Assembly (NCBI GenBank): GCA_964465385.1
Contig: CAYXIM010000030.1
Coordinates: forward strand, 1 to 19,218
Source of the DNA: JAAYBY01 sp964465385
Lineage (GTDB): Bacteria > Bacillota > Clostridia > Saccharofermentanales > UBA5734
Reading direction: 5' to 3'
DNA length: 19,218 nucleotides
The notes beneath the pieces are model-generated. The model saw nothing but the letters and a program-made list of their open reading frames with translations, ran no database searches and had not been told where the DNA came from. Shown piece after piece: positions 1-11,052 of the stretch. Position 1 is the stretch's first letter. Every line of letters starts with the position of its first letter. Position numbers and translations under genes: made by a program.

Positions 1-64
1 AGGAGAATCGAACTCCTGTTTCCGCCGTGAGAGGGCGGCGTCTTGACCGCTTGACTATAGGGCC
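1..64 (-). tRNA. tRNA-Glu (anticodon CTC), 3' end cut by the window edge
   Basis: On the minus strand the sequence folds as a tRNA. The 5' acceptor strand is GGCCCTA (64 to 58), followed by a D-arm with AGCGGTCAA. The anticodon stem is CCGCC/GGCGG with loop CTCTCAC, giving anticodon CTC at 31-29, which reads Glu GAG codons. The T-arm is AGGAG-TTCGATT-CTCCT. The 3' acceptor strand, discriminator and any CCA lie before position 1, so only about 64 of the usual 75 bases are present. The body closely resembles bacterial tRNA-Glu. Confidence 0.95.
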
Positions 65-77
65 TCTGGTGAGCGCT

Positions 78-107
78 ATTATAGCACGCTGAGCCGACGG
101 GGCGCAA
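78..107 (-). promoter_or_regulatory. Promoter of tRNA-Glu with extended -10
   Basis: Read on the minus strand there is TTGCGC (107-102), an 18-nt spacer and TATAAT (83-78). TGC immediately before the -10 makes an extended TGn -10. The predicted start near 71 lies a few bases before the mature tRNA 5' end at 64. Confidence 0.7.
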
Positions 108-177
108 GGCATTTTCCTGGCCACAAAACAGGGGCCTGGGGCCGGCCGATCCGGCCTTGCGGCGTAACAAACCCGCT

Positions 178-206
178 CTGTTCAAGCCGGCCTGCTCTGG
201 TATAAT
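178..206 (+). promoter_or_regulatory. Promoter of uvrA-clpE, extended -10
   Basis: TGG followed by a perfect TATAAT (201-206) gives an extended -10, about 40 bases before the uvrA start. The -35 is weak: only TGTTCA-like bases at 179-184, 16 nt upstream. The 10-mer at 178-187 (CTGTTCAAGC) recurs upstream of the YihY gene at 17513-17522. A GC-rich inverted repeat, GGCCGG (140-145) and CCGGCC (151-156), lies further upstream. No Gram-positive LexA box was seen near this promoter. Confidence 0.7.
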
Positions 207-248
207 AAGTATCCGGTCCACAGGACCGCAAGAAAAGGTGGAAGCAAC

Positions 249-3206
<2,958 letters not shown>

Positions 3207-3207
3207 A

Positions 3208-5565
3208 ATGACAAAATGTGTCTTGTGTCATAAAAATGTCGCGGTGGTGTTCACCACCCGTTTTGAAAAAGGCCGGCGGGTCAACGAAGGCCTGTGCTTG
3301 AAGTGCGCCTACCGGACCGGCCTGGGCGGCATGGACGAACTGTTTACCAAAGCCGGCATCAACGATGCCAACATCGATGAGCTGACCGAGCGGATGAACC
3401 AGGTCATGAGCCAGATGGACGGCCAAAGCCCGGAGACCCTCTTCCAGACCCTGATCAGCGGGGAACTGGATTTTGGCGCCGACCTGGCTGGCGAGGAGGA
3501 CGACGAACACGACGACGATGCGCCCTTCACCAGCAGCGAGCTGCTGCCGGCCTCCATCGGCGGCGATTCAGATGACCTGGCCGAAACCCGCAAGCGCCAG
3601 GATGAGCGCACCGGCGGCAAGGGCCGCCCTGAGCGCAAACGCAAGTTCCTGGACCAGTTTGGCAGCAACCTGACGGTCAAGGCCCGGGCGGGCCAGATGG
3701 ACCGCATGATCGGGCGGGAAAAGGAGCTGGGCCGTGTGATCCAGATCCTCAACCGGCGGACCAAGAACAACCCGGTCCTGCTGGGTGAGCCCGGCGTGGG
3801 CAAGACAGCCATTGCCGAAGGGCTGGCGGTCCGGATTGTCAGCGGCCAGGTCCCGGCCAAGCTGCTGGACCAGGAGGTTTACCTGCTGGACATGACCGCC
3901 ATGGTGGCCGGCACCCAGTTCCGGGGCCAGTTTGAAAGCCGCATGAAGGGGGTCGTTGAAGATGCCCGCCGCTCCGGCAACATCATCCTGGTCATCGACG
4001 AGCTGCACAACATCATGGGCGCCGGCGATGCCGAAGGGGCCATGAACGCCGCCAACATCTTGAAGCCGGCCCTGGCCAAGGGGGAGATCCGCCTGATCGG
4101 CTCGACCACCCTGGACGACTACCGCCGCTTCATCGAAAAGGACAGCGCCCTGGAGCGCCGCTTCCAGAAGGTCATCGTCGAGGAACCGTCGCTTGCTGAT
4201 TCCATTGAGATCCTCAAGGGCATCCGGGATTATTATGAAACACACCACCATGTGGCCTATGACGACACGGTGGTTGAAACGGCCGTCCGCATGGCCGACC
4301 GCTACATCACCGACCGCTTCCTGCCGGACAAGGCCATCGACCTGCTCGATGAAGCAGGCTCCCAGGCCAACCTGGCGGATGTGACCCTGGTGCGCCTGGC
4401 GCAGTGCCGCCAGACCCTGGATGACCTGAAAAAAGAGCAGGCCGACCTGGAGGGCAAGGTGGCGTCCAGCCCGGACGATGTCTCCCTCTATGAAAAGCAG
4501 GCCGAGATCCGCTCCCGCCTGATCCGGGCGGAGGAGGAGCTGACCGACCTGGAGGCGGGCAACAAGCCCACGGTCATCAGCAGCGAGAACATCGCCCAGG
4601 TGGTCGAGCTGTGGACCGGCATCCCGGTCCAGCGCATCAGCGAGACGGAAACCGACAAGCTGATCAACCTGGAAGAGCGCCTGCACCAGCGGGTGGTGGG
4701 CCAGAAAGAAGCCGTTTCAGCCCTGGCCCGGGCCATCCGGCGAAACCGCGCCGGCTTTGGCAAGAAGCACAAGCCAGCCTCCTTCATCTTCGTCGGCCCC
4801 ACCGGTGTGGGCAAGACCGAACTGGTCAAGGCCGTGGCCGAGGCCATGTTCGAACAGGAGGATGCCATGGTCCGCCTGGACATGTCCGAATTCATGGAGC
4901 CGCACACGGTCAGCAAGCTGATCGGCTCACCGCCAGGTTATGTGGGTTATGATGACGGCGGCCAGCTGACGGAAAAGATCCGCAGAAAGCCCTACAGCGT
5001 CATCTTGCTGGATGAAATTGAAAAGGCCCACGCCGACGTCTTCAACATCCTCTTGCAGATCCTGGATGATGGCCGGCTGACAGACAGCCACGGCCGCCTG
5101 GTGAACTTTGAAAACTGCATCCTGGTCATGACGTCAAACGCCGGCACCTCCTTCAAGGGCACCGCCATCGGCTTCGGTGCCAGTGGCCACGAATCACTGG
5201 AAAACCGGGTGGACACAGTCCTCAAAGAACTCTTCCGGCCCGAGTTTTTGAACCGGGTGGATGAAACCATCGTCTTCCATGAGCTCAGCCGCCAGGACAT
5301 CCGCCAGATCGTCGACCTCATGCTGCGGGAAGTGACCGGGCACCTGGCCGAAAAGGGCCTGGCTTTCTCGGTCTCAGGGGCCGTCAAGGACCACCTGGCC
5401 CAGGCAGGCTACGACCCCAAATACGGGGCCCGGCCGCTTCGCAAGACCATCCAGCGCCTGCTGGAGGACCCGCTGTCAGACCTGGTCCTGTCCGGGGCCC
5501 TGGCCGGTAAAGGCGCTGTGTCAGCCAGCCTTAAAAAGGGAAAAATCCACTTTGACCTCAGCTGA
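3208..5565 (+). CDS. clpE: ClpE-like AAA+ unfoldase with N-terminal zinc finger
   Basis: This is an ATP-dependent protein unfoldase that should feed substrates to ClpP. The 785 residues begin with a four-Cys zinc finger (C4, C7, C30, C33) in place of the usual Clp N repeats, which is the ClpE hallmark. An acidic, low-complexity linker follows (about 90-145). AAA module 1 has Walker A GEPGVGKT (193-200) and Walker B D264/E265. A UVR-type coiled coil spans about 398-450. AAA module 2 has Walker A GPTGVGKT (530-537) and Walker B D602/E603. The IGF tripeptide at 654-656 is a ClpP-docking loop, so it should work with ClpP, which is not in this window. The ATG at 3208 is chosen because AGGAAGG lies before it and the zinc finger begins at once; an upstream in-frame start at 3103 would lie inside uvrA. 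No CtsR site was recognised. ClpC is the alternative name, but the zinc finger favours ClpE. Confidence 0.92.
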   Translation: MTKCVLCHKNVAVVFTTRFEKGRRVNEGLCLKCAYRTGLGGMDELFTKAGINDANIDELTERMNQVMSQMDGQSPETLFQTLISGELDFGADLAGEEDDEHDDDAPFTSSELLPASIGGDSDDLAETRKRQDERTGGKGRPERKRKFLDQFGSNLTVKARAGQMDRMIGREKELGRVIQILNRRTKNNPVLLGEPGVGKTAIAEGLAVRIVSGQVPAKLLDQEVYLLDMTAMVAGTQFRGQFESRMKGVVEDARRSGNIILVIDELHNIMGAGDAEGAMNAANILKPALAKGEIRLIGSTTLDDYRRFIEKDSALERRFQKVIVEEPSLADSIEILKGIRDYYETHHHVAYDDTVVETAVRMADRYITDRFLPDKAIDLLDEAGSQANLADVTLVRLAQCRQTLDDLKKEQADLEGKVASSPDDVSLYEKQAEIRSRLIRAEEELTDLEAGNKPTVISSENIAQVVELWTGIPVQRISETETDKLINLEERLHQRVVGQKEAVSALARAIRRNRAGFGKKHKPASFIFVGPTGVGKTELVKAVAEAMFEQEDAMVRLDMSEFMEPHTVSKLIGSPPGYVGYDDGGQLTEKIRRKPYSVILLDEIEKAHADVFNILLQILDDGRLTDSHGRLVNFENCILVMTSNAGTSFKGTAIGFGASGHESLENRVDTVLKELFRPEFLNRVDETIVFHELSRQDIRQIVDLMLREVTGHLAEKGLAFSVSGAVKDHLAQAGYDPKYGARPLRKTIQRLLEDPLSDLVLSGALAGKGAVSASLKKGKIHFDLS

Positions 5566-5570
5566 CCGCT

Positions 5571-6818
5571 TCAGCTGCGGTAGCTGGCGTTGATGTGGAT
5601 GTAGGCATCGGTTAAATCACAGGTCAGGTAGCCGTCTTCGGCTTGACCATCTTGGAGGACCAGGCGCACCAGCACCTGGTCTGCTTGCAAGATGGCCTTG
5701 GCCCGGTCCTCATCGAAAGGCAGGGCCTGGCCGCCGGCACAGACCTGGCAGTCACCCAGCCACACCTCACAGCCCGACGGATCAAAGCTTGCCCCTGAGT
5801 AGCCGGCTGCCGTCAGGATGCGGCCCCAGTTGGCATCCTGGCCGAAGAGGGCCGTTTTGACCAGGGGAGAGCGGGCGATGGCGGCCGCCATCAGGCGGGC
5901 GTCTTCTTGTGTGGCCGCCCCGGTCACCTGGATGATGGCCAGCTTGGTGGCCCCTTCGCCGTCGGCCACGATCTGGTAGGCCAGGCGTGAACAGACGGCC
6001 CGCAGGGCCTGGAAAAAAACCGCCTCATCGGCCGAGTCGGCCACCAGGGGCGGGTTGCCGGCGGCGCCGTTGGCCAGAATCAGGACCTTGTCACAGACGC
6101 TGGTGTCCCCATCCACACTGATGCGGTTGAAGGTGCTGTCGGCCGCCCGGGCCAGGAGCGCCTGGAGGCGGTCCGCCGGGCAGGCCACGTCCGTGGTGAT
6201 GACGGCGATCATGGTGGCCATGTTGGGGTGGATCATGCCCGACCCCTTGGCCATGCCCCCGATGGTGACCGTTTTACCCCCCAGGGTGACTGCCAGGGCC
6301 GCCCGCTTGGGGCGCAGGTCAGTGGTCAGGATGGCCTTTTCAGCCTGCCGGGCGGCCTGGTCGGACGGGGCCAGGGCGGCCGCCGCCTGCTGGATGCCCG
6401 GCAGGAGCCGGTCCATGGGCAGCCTCTGGCCGATGAGGCCGGTTGACCCGGTCAGGATCTCCTGGGGGCTGCAGCCGATCTGGCTGGCCAGGGCCTGGGC
6501 CATGGCCGCTGCGTCCGCGAGGCCCTGGGGGCCCACGCAGGCGTTGGCGTTGCCGCTGTTGATGACGACAGCCCGGGCCCTGCCGGCTGCCAGGTGCTGG
6601 CGGCAGAGCTGGAGGGAATGGCCCTGGACCCGGTTGCGGGTGAAAACACCGGCGGCCGCAGCCGGCCGGTCACTGACCACCAGGGCCAGGTCCAGCTGAT
6701 CCTGGTCCTTGATGCCGCAGGCGGCCGCAGCCGCCGAAAAACCGCGGGCGGCGGTGACGCCTCCATCGACCAGCTGGCTGGCCGGGGGGATCTCTTGCTG
6801 GCTGTGAAAGGGTATCAT
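5571..6818 (-). CDS. argJ: ArgJ, glutamate N-acetyltransferase / amino-acid acetyltransferase
   Basis: ArgJ moves the acetyl group from N-acetylornithine to glutamate in the cyclic arginine pathway. Bifunctional members also use acetyl-CoA, which cannot be decided here. The 415 residues carry the family motif NSGNANAC (87-94), the KGSGMIHPNMATM self-cleavage region with predicted scissile bond A201-T202 (T202 becomes the nucleophile of the beta chain), SVDGDTS, and the C-terminal INASYRS. The start at 6818 is supported by GGGAGG at 6830-6825, 6 nt upstream; a longer reading to 6914 would cross the divergent DUF975 promoter. No other arg gene is in the window, so it stands apart from an arginine operon here. 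It converges on clpE with only 5 nt between stops. The DTSVCDKV stretch differs a little from the usual DTSTNDT-like form. Confidence 0.95.
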   Translation of the reverse strand: MIPFHSQQEIPPASQLVDGGVTAARGFSAAAAACGIKDQDQLDLALVVSDRPAAAAGVFTRNRVQGHSLQLCRQHLAAGRARAVVINSGNANACVGPQGLADAAAMAQALASQIGCSPQEILTGSTGLIGQRLPMDRLLPGIQQAAAALAPSDQAARQAEKAILTTDLRPKRAALAVTLGGKTVTIGGMAKGSGMIHPNMATMIAVITTDVACPADRLQALLARAADSTFNRISVDGDTSVCDKVLILANGAAGNPPLVADSADEAVFFQALRAVCSRLAYQIVADGEGATKLAIIQVTGAATQEDARLMAAAIARSPLVKTALFGQDANWGRILTAAGYSGASFDPSGCEVWLGDCQVCAGGQALPFDEDRAKAILQADQVLVRLVLQDGQAEDGYLTCDLTDAYIHINASYRS

Positions 6819-6872
6819 GGCGGGCCTCCCGTTTTTTCTTTTACGGTAACACCAATCGCCCGCAAAGGCAAT

Positions 6873-6893
6873 CAGCCGGCTTGAAGCCGGCTG
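6873..6893. promoter_or_regulatory. Perfect 21-bp palindrome in the argJ / DUF975 divergent region
   Basis: CAGCCGGCTT (6873-6882), a central G (6883), then AAGCCGGCTG (6884-6893): two 10-nt arms that are exact reverse complements. It overlaps the TTGAAG -35 of the DUF975 promoter and lies about 55 bases upstream of argJ. There is no T run after it on either strand, so it is a better candidate operator than terminator. The binding protein is unknown. Confidence 0.5.
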
Positions 6894-6908
6894 CGCTTGG
6901 GGTATAAT
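6881..6908 (+). promoter_or_regulatory. Promoter of the DUF975 gene
   Basis: TTGAAG (6881-6886), a 16-nt spacer and TATAAT (6903-6908). An apparent in-frame ATG at 6907 lies inside this -10 and cannot be the translation start. The real start at 6952 has GGGAGG at 6938-6943. Confidence 0.75.
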
Positions 6909-6951
6909 GGGCACAGAAGATCAGCCTGTAAGAGCATGGGAGGACAAGGCC

Positions 6952-8113
6952 ATGTGGCAACGCGCACACCTCAAACAAGCAGCCAAAGACCAGCTGCGGG
7001 GCAAGTATTGGACCGCTTTTGCCGCAGCCTTGCTGGCGTCTTTTCTGGGCGGCGGCACCAGCAGCGGCCTGCCTCTTCAGGGCAATGCCGGCACCTTCAC
7101 CCAGCGCCTGCAAAGCGGCGACCTGGGACGGGACCTGGAGGCCTTTTCACATCACCAGATCTGGGAAGAGCTCCGGCAGGGCTTTTCATCCCCCCTGGTT
7201 TCACGCCTCTTGTTTTTGATCCTCTTTTTTGTGGCTGTCGGCGGCCTGCTGGCCCTGGCCTACCAGGTCTTTGTGGGGCCGGTCATCCAGGTGGGCGGCA
7301 ACCGCTGGTTTTCCAGAAGCCGGGAATCGGCGGCCACGCCATCCATCGGTCAGGTCTTCCACCACTTTCGCCCGGGCCTCTACCTGAAGACCGTCGGCGG
7401 CATGCTGTGGATGAAGCTGTTCTTGTTTTTGTGGGGCCTGATCGCCTCGGTGCCTGCCGTGATCGGCTTGCTGGGCCTGGTCATCAGCTTTGTGCGCACG
7501 GGCCTGGTGCCCCCGGGGGGCGTGGCCCCTCAGGTCCCGCCCTGGCACTGGCTGGAGGCCAACCCCCTGGCGCTGCCCTTTTTCATGTTGTTCTTCCTGG
7601 GTGGCAGCCTGGGCGTGCTGCCGCTGATCATCAAGCAGTACAGCTACCGCCTGACCCCCTGGATCCTGGCTGATCAGCCGGCCATCGGTTACCGGCGGGC
7701 CCTGGCCTTGTCCAGGGATTTGACCCGGGGGGCCAAATGGGACCTGTTCGTGCTGGACCTGTCTTTTCTGGGCTGGATCCTGCTGGGCCTTTTGGCCTGC
7801 GGCATCGGGGTCTTTTTTCTCACCCCTTACATCCAGGCCACCCAGGCGGAGGCGGTAGGCCTCTCCGCCATTGGGGAAGCGCAGCGTGATCCGGACTTCC
7901 TGATCCTCCAAAAGTTCGGCCTCCAGCTCCGCGCGCTCGGCGCGCGCCCAGGTCCGGCTGAGCTGCAGGTNNNNNNNNNNTTTTCTCACCCCCTACATCC
8001 AGGCCACCCAGGCGGAGGCTTACGCCTTCCTGCGCCGCCGCGGCGTTGACCGGGGCCTTTGCACCATGGAAGAGCTGGGCTTCGTGCCTGTGCCCCCGCC
8101 CTCAGGTTTTTGA
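6952..8113 (+). CDS. DUF975-family integral membrane protein, interrupted by an assembly scar
   Basis: The N-terminus (ATG at 6952 after GGGAGG) has the DUF975 opening, with a charged helix around LKQAAKDQLRGKYW followed by a membrane segment. About five hydrophobic segments are visible, e.g. near 7021-7060, 7204-7275, 7405-7495, 7567-7640 and 7738-7835. The C-terminal motif TPYIQATQAEAY is also typical of the family. Function is unknown; in general these are multi-pass membrane proteins. As given, the frame breaks: 7815-7853 is repeated at 7981-8019, with unrelated sequence and 10 N between. Joining 6952-7853 to 8020-8113 restores one open frame of 331 codons ending at TGA 8111-8113. That stop directly abuts the TCA stop of the convergent amidohydrolase gene. 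The gene is therefore probably intact in the organism. Monocistronic, with its own promoter. Confidence 0.85.
7815..7853 (+). repeat. First copy of a duplicated 39-mer flanking the assembly gap
   Basis: Matches 7981-8019 over 39 bases with a single difference (T at 7827, C at 7993). It codes for FLTPYIQATQAEA of the DUF975 protein. The position next to a 10-N gap points to an unresolved scaffold overlap and not a biological repeat. Confidence 0.9.
7854..7980. other. Chimeric insert plus 10-N gap (probable misassembly)
   Basis: Bases 7854-7970 do not continue the DUF975 protein, and 7971-7980 are N. On the minus strand the insert reads open with a charged, helix-rich peptide (…RAERAELEAELLEDQEV…) then LRFPNGGEAY, which looks like a coding fragment from another gene. 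The junction shares an inverted microhomology: GGCGGAGGC before it, and GGCGGAGAGGC read in reverse after it. This is consistent with a chimeric contig end. I do not recognise the protein family. Confidence 0.8.
7981..8019 (+). repeat. Second copy of the duplicated 39-mer
   Basis: This copy follows the N run and continues into the authentic 3' end of the DUF975 gene. It lies in a different frame from the first copy, which creates a false frameshift in the record. Confidence 0.9.
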
Positions 8114-9271
8114 TCAGGCGGTGTGAACCGTCTGGCCTGCTAAAATCACCCGTTTCACCCGCACACGGTCGTCGATCAGGATGAGGTTGGCTTGTTTGCC
8201 GGCTTCCAGGCTGCCCACACGGTCATCTATGCCCAGCATGCGGGCCGGGTTGAGGCTGGCAAACTGGATGACCTGGCACAGGCCAAGGCCGGTGTGCTGC
8301 ATCATGTTGCGGCAGGCGGCATCCAGGGTCAGGCGGCTGCCCGCCAGGTGGCCCTCGTCGTCGTAGGAGAGGTCTTCACCGTAGGCGATGCCCGGCCCCG
8401 GCCGGCTGGTGGCTTCTGTTCCGGTGGCATCGGTGATCAGGATGACCCGGTCGGTGCCCTTGATGCGGGTGACCAGGAGGAGGTTTTCCGGGCGCACGTG
8501 GATGCCCCGGCGATCACTGATCAACTCCGTGTAAATATCAGGATCCAGCAGGGCGGCCTCGTCGGGTCCCACACCGTGGGTGCCACGGGCCTGGCCCGGC
8601 GGGACGCCAATGTTGCTGTGGTGGGTCTGGTTGCGGATGCCGTACTTTTTCAGTTTCCGGCACTGCTCGGGCGAGGCCACCGAATGGCCCAGGCTGAAGA
8701 TGACCTGGGGCTGGGCCGCTTTGGCCGCCTGCATGAAGCCCTCGATGCCCGGCCGGGCCGGGTCGATGCACCAGACACGGACCAGGTCGCCGGCGGCTTC
8801 GAGCAGGGAATGGTATTCTTCTTCTTTGATGGGGCCGCGAAAGGCCATGCTGGACTGGTGGGAGCCGATGTCGGCGTTCATGTAGGGCCCTTCCATGTAG
8901 ATGCCGTCCATGATGCGGCCGACCCCGCTTTGTGACGCCTGGCGGATGCGCGCGAAGGCCTCCAAAATCTGTTCATAAGTCAAGGTGGCGTAGAGTGTGG
9001 GCAGGATAGTGGTCTGGCCGTGGCGGATGAAGTGTTCGCAGCAGTGGATGGGATCCTGCCAGAACCAGCGGTCGTTGCCGCCGTGGTTGTGGATGTCGAT
9101 GAGGCCGGGTGCTGTGTAGAGGCCGCCGGCATCGATGCGCGCCGCATGATCGGGGACAGCCAGCTCGTCTGCCGGGCCACAGGCCACAATGCGATCGCCC
9201 TCAAAGAGCAAAACCCCGTCCCAGACCAGACGGTTTTCTAAAATCAAGGTGGTGTTGGTGATGGCTTTCAT
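8114..9271 (-). CDS. nagA: NagA-like amidohydrolase 1 (N-acetylglucosamine-6-phosphate deacetylase family)
   Basis: The likely reaction is deacetylation of an N-acetyl amino sugar phosphate, as in NagA; the exact substrate is inferred from family only. The 385 residues begin with a small beta region, then the TIM-barrel metal motif HNH (H61, H63). They continue with E127 in MEGPY, H196 in GHS, H217 in QTHHSN, H258 in GIHVRP and catalytic D281 in ITDATG. The E127/H196/H217/D281 set corresponds in order and spacing to the E. coli NagA zinc ligands and catalytic Asp. The C-terminal LNPARMLGI and GSLEAGKQANL are typical of amidohydrolases. The WFWQDP stretch after HNHGG is shared in form with the second amidohydrolase at 12294-13388 and is not the usual NagA text. 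Start: ATG at 9271 with GGAGGA 6-11 nt upstream. Its stop abuts that of the DUF975 gene. Confidence 0.85.
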   Translation of the reverse strand: MKAITNTTLILENRLVWDGVLLFEGDRIVACGPADELAVPDHAARIDAGGLYTAPGLIDIHNHGGNDRWFWQDPIHCCEHFIRHGQTTILPTLYATLTYEQILEAFARIRQASQSGVGRIMDGIYMEGPYMNADIGSHQSSMAFRGPIKEEEYHSLLEAAGDLVRVWCIDPARPGIEGFMQAAKAAQPQVIFSLGHSVASPEQCRKLKKYGIRNQTHHSNIGVPPGQARGTHGVGPDEAALLDPDIYTELISDRRGIHVRPENLLLVTRIKGTDRVILITDATGTEATSRPGPGIAYGEDLSYDDEGHLAGSRLTLDAACRNMMQHTGLGLCQVIQFASLNPARMLGIDDRVGSLEAGKQANLILIDDRVRVKRVILAGQTVHTA

Positions 9272-9319
9272 GACGGTTCCTCCAAACAGGTATTGGGCCT
9301 GCTGACAGACCCTGCTTCC

Positions 9320-9328
9320 ATCATACCA
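9320..9328 (-). promoter_or_regulatory. Extended -10 of amidohydrolase 1
   Basis: On the minus strand, TGG (9328-9326) followed by TATGAT (9325-9320). It lies 49 nt before the start codon. No convincing -35 is seen, as is common with extended -10 promoters. It is back to back with the hcp promoter. Confidence 0.55.
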
Positions 9329-9366
9329 CGGGCCCGGCCCGGCCGCGACGGTTGCCGGCCCTGGCC

Positions 9367-9394
9367 TGGACAGGCGCTGTTTTTTTTGTATAAT
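9367..9394 (+). promoter_or_regulatory. Promoter of hcp
   Basis: TGGACA (9367-9372), a 16-nt spacer containing a T-rich run, and TATAAT (9389-9394). This is near consensus. The ATG at 9432 follows after AGAGGAGGA. No FNR-type or NsrR-type palindrome was evident around it. Confidence 0.75.
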
Positions 9395-9431
9395 AAAGCG
9401 GATATCAAACCCATCAGAGGAGGACCCACAC

Positions 9432-11042
9432 ATGAGTATGTTTTGTTATCAATGCCAGGAAACCGCCCGCAACACCGGCTGCACGGTGCGCGGCACCTGT
9501 GGTAAAAATGAGACGGTCGCCAAGTTGCAAGACCTCTTGATTGATACACTCAAAGACCTTGCCCAAGACGTGGTCGACGCCCAGACGCCCGTGGCCGACC
9601 TGGGCACACTCAACGATGACTTGCTGACCAGCTTGTTCATGACCATCACCAACGCCAACTTCGATGACCAGGCCATCGAGGCCCAGATCCGCAAGATGGC
9701 CCGCCTGCGCGACGCCAACAAGCCGTCCGCCCACCGGACCGTCCAGGCCGACCAGAGCCGGGACTCCTGGCTGGCCCGGGCCGAATCGGTTGGCATCCTG
9801 ACGACAGCAGATGAGGACATCCGGTCGCTGCGGGAGCTGATCATCTACGGCCTCAAAGGCATGGCCGCCTATGCCGAGCACGCCGCCAACCTGGGCGCCC
9901 GCTCCGATGAGGTCTTGGCTTTTATCTACCAGGCCCTGGCAGCCACCCGGGACGATGCCCTGACCGCCGCCGACCTGGTTGACTGGACCTTGCGAACCGG
10001 CAGCGCCGGGGTCCAGGCCATGGCCCTGCTGGACCAGGCCCACACCGACCGCTTCGGGCACCCGGAAATCACCCAGGTGTCTTTGGACACCCGAAACAAC
10101 CCGGCCATCCTCATTTCTGGTCATGACCTGACCGACCTGGAACAGCTGCTGGCGCAAAGCCAAGGCAGCGGTGTGGACATCTACACCCATGGGGAGATGC
10201 TGCCGGCCCATGCCTACCCGGCCTTTAAACAGTACAGCCATTTGGTGGGCAACTACGGCAACGCCTGGTGGCAGCAGCTGACCGAATTTGAGTCTTTCCA
10301 GGGACCGGTTTTGTTCACCACCAACTGCATCGTGCCGCCCCGCCAGGAAACGGTCAGGCAACGTATCTTCACCACAGGGGCGGCAGGCTACCCCGGCTGC
10401 CGGCACATTCAAGCCGACGCAAACGGCCGCAAGGACTTTTCAGAGCTCATCGCGCTGGCCAAAAGCTGTCCGCCGCCGCAGTCGCTTGAGACAGGCAGCA
10501 TCGCGATCGGCTTCGCCCACCAGCAGGTCCTGGCCCTGGCCGACACGGTGCTGGCAGCCGTCCAGTCCGGCGCCATCCGTTCCTTCTTTGTCATGGCCGG
10601 CTGTGACGGCCGCATGAAGGACCGCAGCTACTACACCGCCTTTGCCCAGGGCCTGCCCCAGGACACCATCATCCTGACAGCCGGCTGCGCCAAATACCGT
10701 TACAACAAGCTGGACCTGGGCGATATCGGGGGCATCCCGCGCGTCTTGGACGCCGGCCAGTGTAACGACTCCTACTCCCTGGTGCGCATTGCCCTGGCCC
10801 TGCAGGACGCCCTGGGCCTGGCAGATGTCAACGACCTGCCCATCACCTACAACATCGCCTGGTACGAACAAAAGGCCGTGATCGTGCTCCTGGCCCTCTT
10901 GTCGCTGGGGGTCAAGCACATCCAGCTGGGCCCCACCTTGCCGGCTTTCCTGTCACCGGCCGTGGCCCAGGTCCTGGTTGACCGCTTCGGCCTGTCGGGC
11001 ATCGGCAGCGTCGAAGGCGACCTGGCAAGTTTTCTGGCCTGA
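9432..11042 (+). CDS. hcp: Hybrid-cluster protein / hydroxylamine reductase (Hcp)
   Basis: Hcp is a cytoplasmic iron-sulfur enzyme. Family members reduce hydroxylamine or nitric oxide and are linked to nitrosative stress in anaerobes. The 536 residues start with the N-terminal Cys motif C5-x2-C8-x8-C17-x5-C23, the close spacing of class I Hcp from strict anaerobes. Later motifs expected to carry the hybrid Fe-S-O cluster are present: TTNCIVPP, GYPGCRHI, AGCDGRMKDR, AGCAKYRYNK and GQCNDSYS. Start: ATG after AGAGGAGGA. No Hcr-type reductase or NO-responsive regulator lies beside it, so the electron donor is unknown. It is divergent from amidohydrolase 1, and an M20 peptidase follows after 91 nt containing hairpins. 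Confidence 0.95.
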   Translation: MSMFCYQCQETARNTGCTVRGTCGKNETVAKLQDLLIDTLKDLAQDVVDAQTPVADLGTLNDDLLTSLFMTITNANFDDQAIEAQIRKMARLRDANKPSAHRTVQADQSRDSWLARAESVGILTTADEDIRSLRELIIYGLKGMAAYAEHAANLGARSDEVLAFIYQALAATRDDALTAADLVDWTLRTGSAGVQAMALLDQAHTDRFGHPEITQVSLDTRNNPAILISGHDLTDLEQLLAQSQGSGVDIYTHGEMLPAHAYPAFKQYSHLVGNYGNAWWQQLTEFESFQGPVLFTTNCIVPPRQETVRQRIFTTGAAGYPGCRHIQADANGRKDFSELIALAKSCPPPQSLETGSIAIGFAHQQVLALADTVLAAVQSGAIRSFFVMAGCDGRMKDRSYYTAFAQGLPQDTIILTAGCAKYRYNKLDLGDIGGIPRVLDAGQCNDSYSLVRIALALQDALGLADVNDLPITYNIAWYEQKAVIVLLALLSLGVKHIQLGPTLPAFLSPAVAQVLVDRFGLSGIGSVEGDLASFLA

Positions 11043-11052
11043 AGCACACAAG

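Noticed and set aside
171..210. Possible LexA/SOS box upstream of uvrA
   Set aside because: A GTTC half is present (180-183), but no paired GAAC at the Gram-positive LexA spacing was found.
3568..4686. A 372-codon minus-strand open frame antisense to clpE
   Set aside because: The plus-strand protein has complete AAA+ motifs. The antisense reading shows no family motif and is a third-position GC artefact.
6897..7673. Alternative plus-strand frame overlapping the DUF975 gene, rich in G, P and R
   Set aside because: The composition is typical of an out-of-frame GC reading. The DUF975 frame has membrane segments, a ribosome site and family motifs.
7815..8019. The duplicated 39-mer as a target-site duplication or attachment site of a mobile element
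   Set aside because: The enclosed segment is only 117 bases plus N, with no transposase or integrase. The copies differ by a base and the 10-N run points to scaffolding.
8192..8935. Plus-strand open frame antisense to amidohydrolase 1
   Set aside because: The minus-strand frame carries all NagA-family motifs. The plus-strand reading has no ribosome site or motif.
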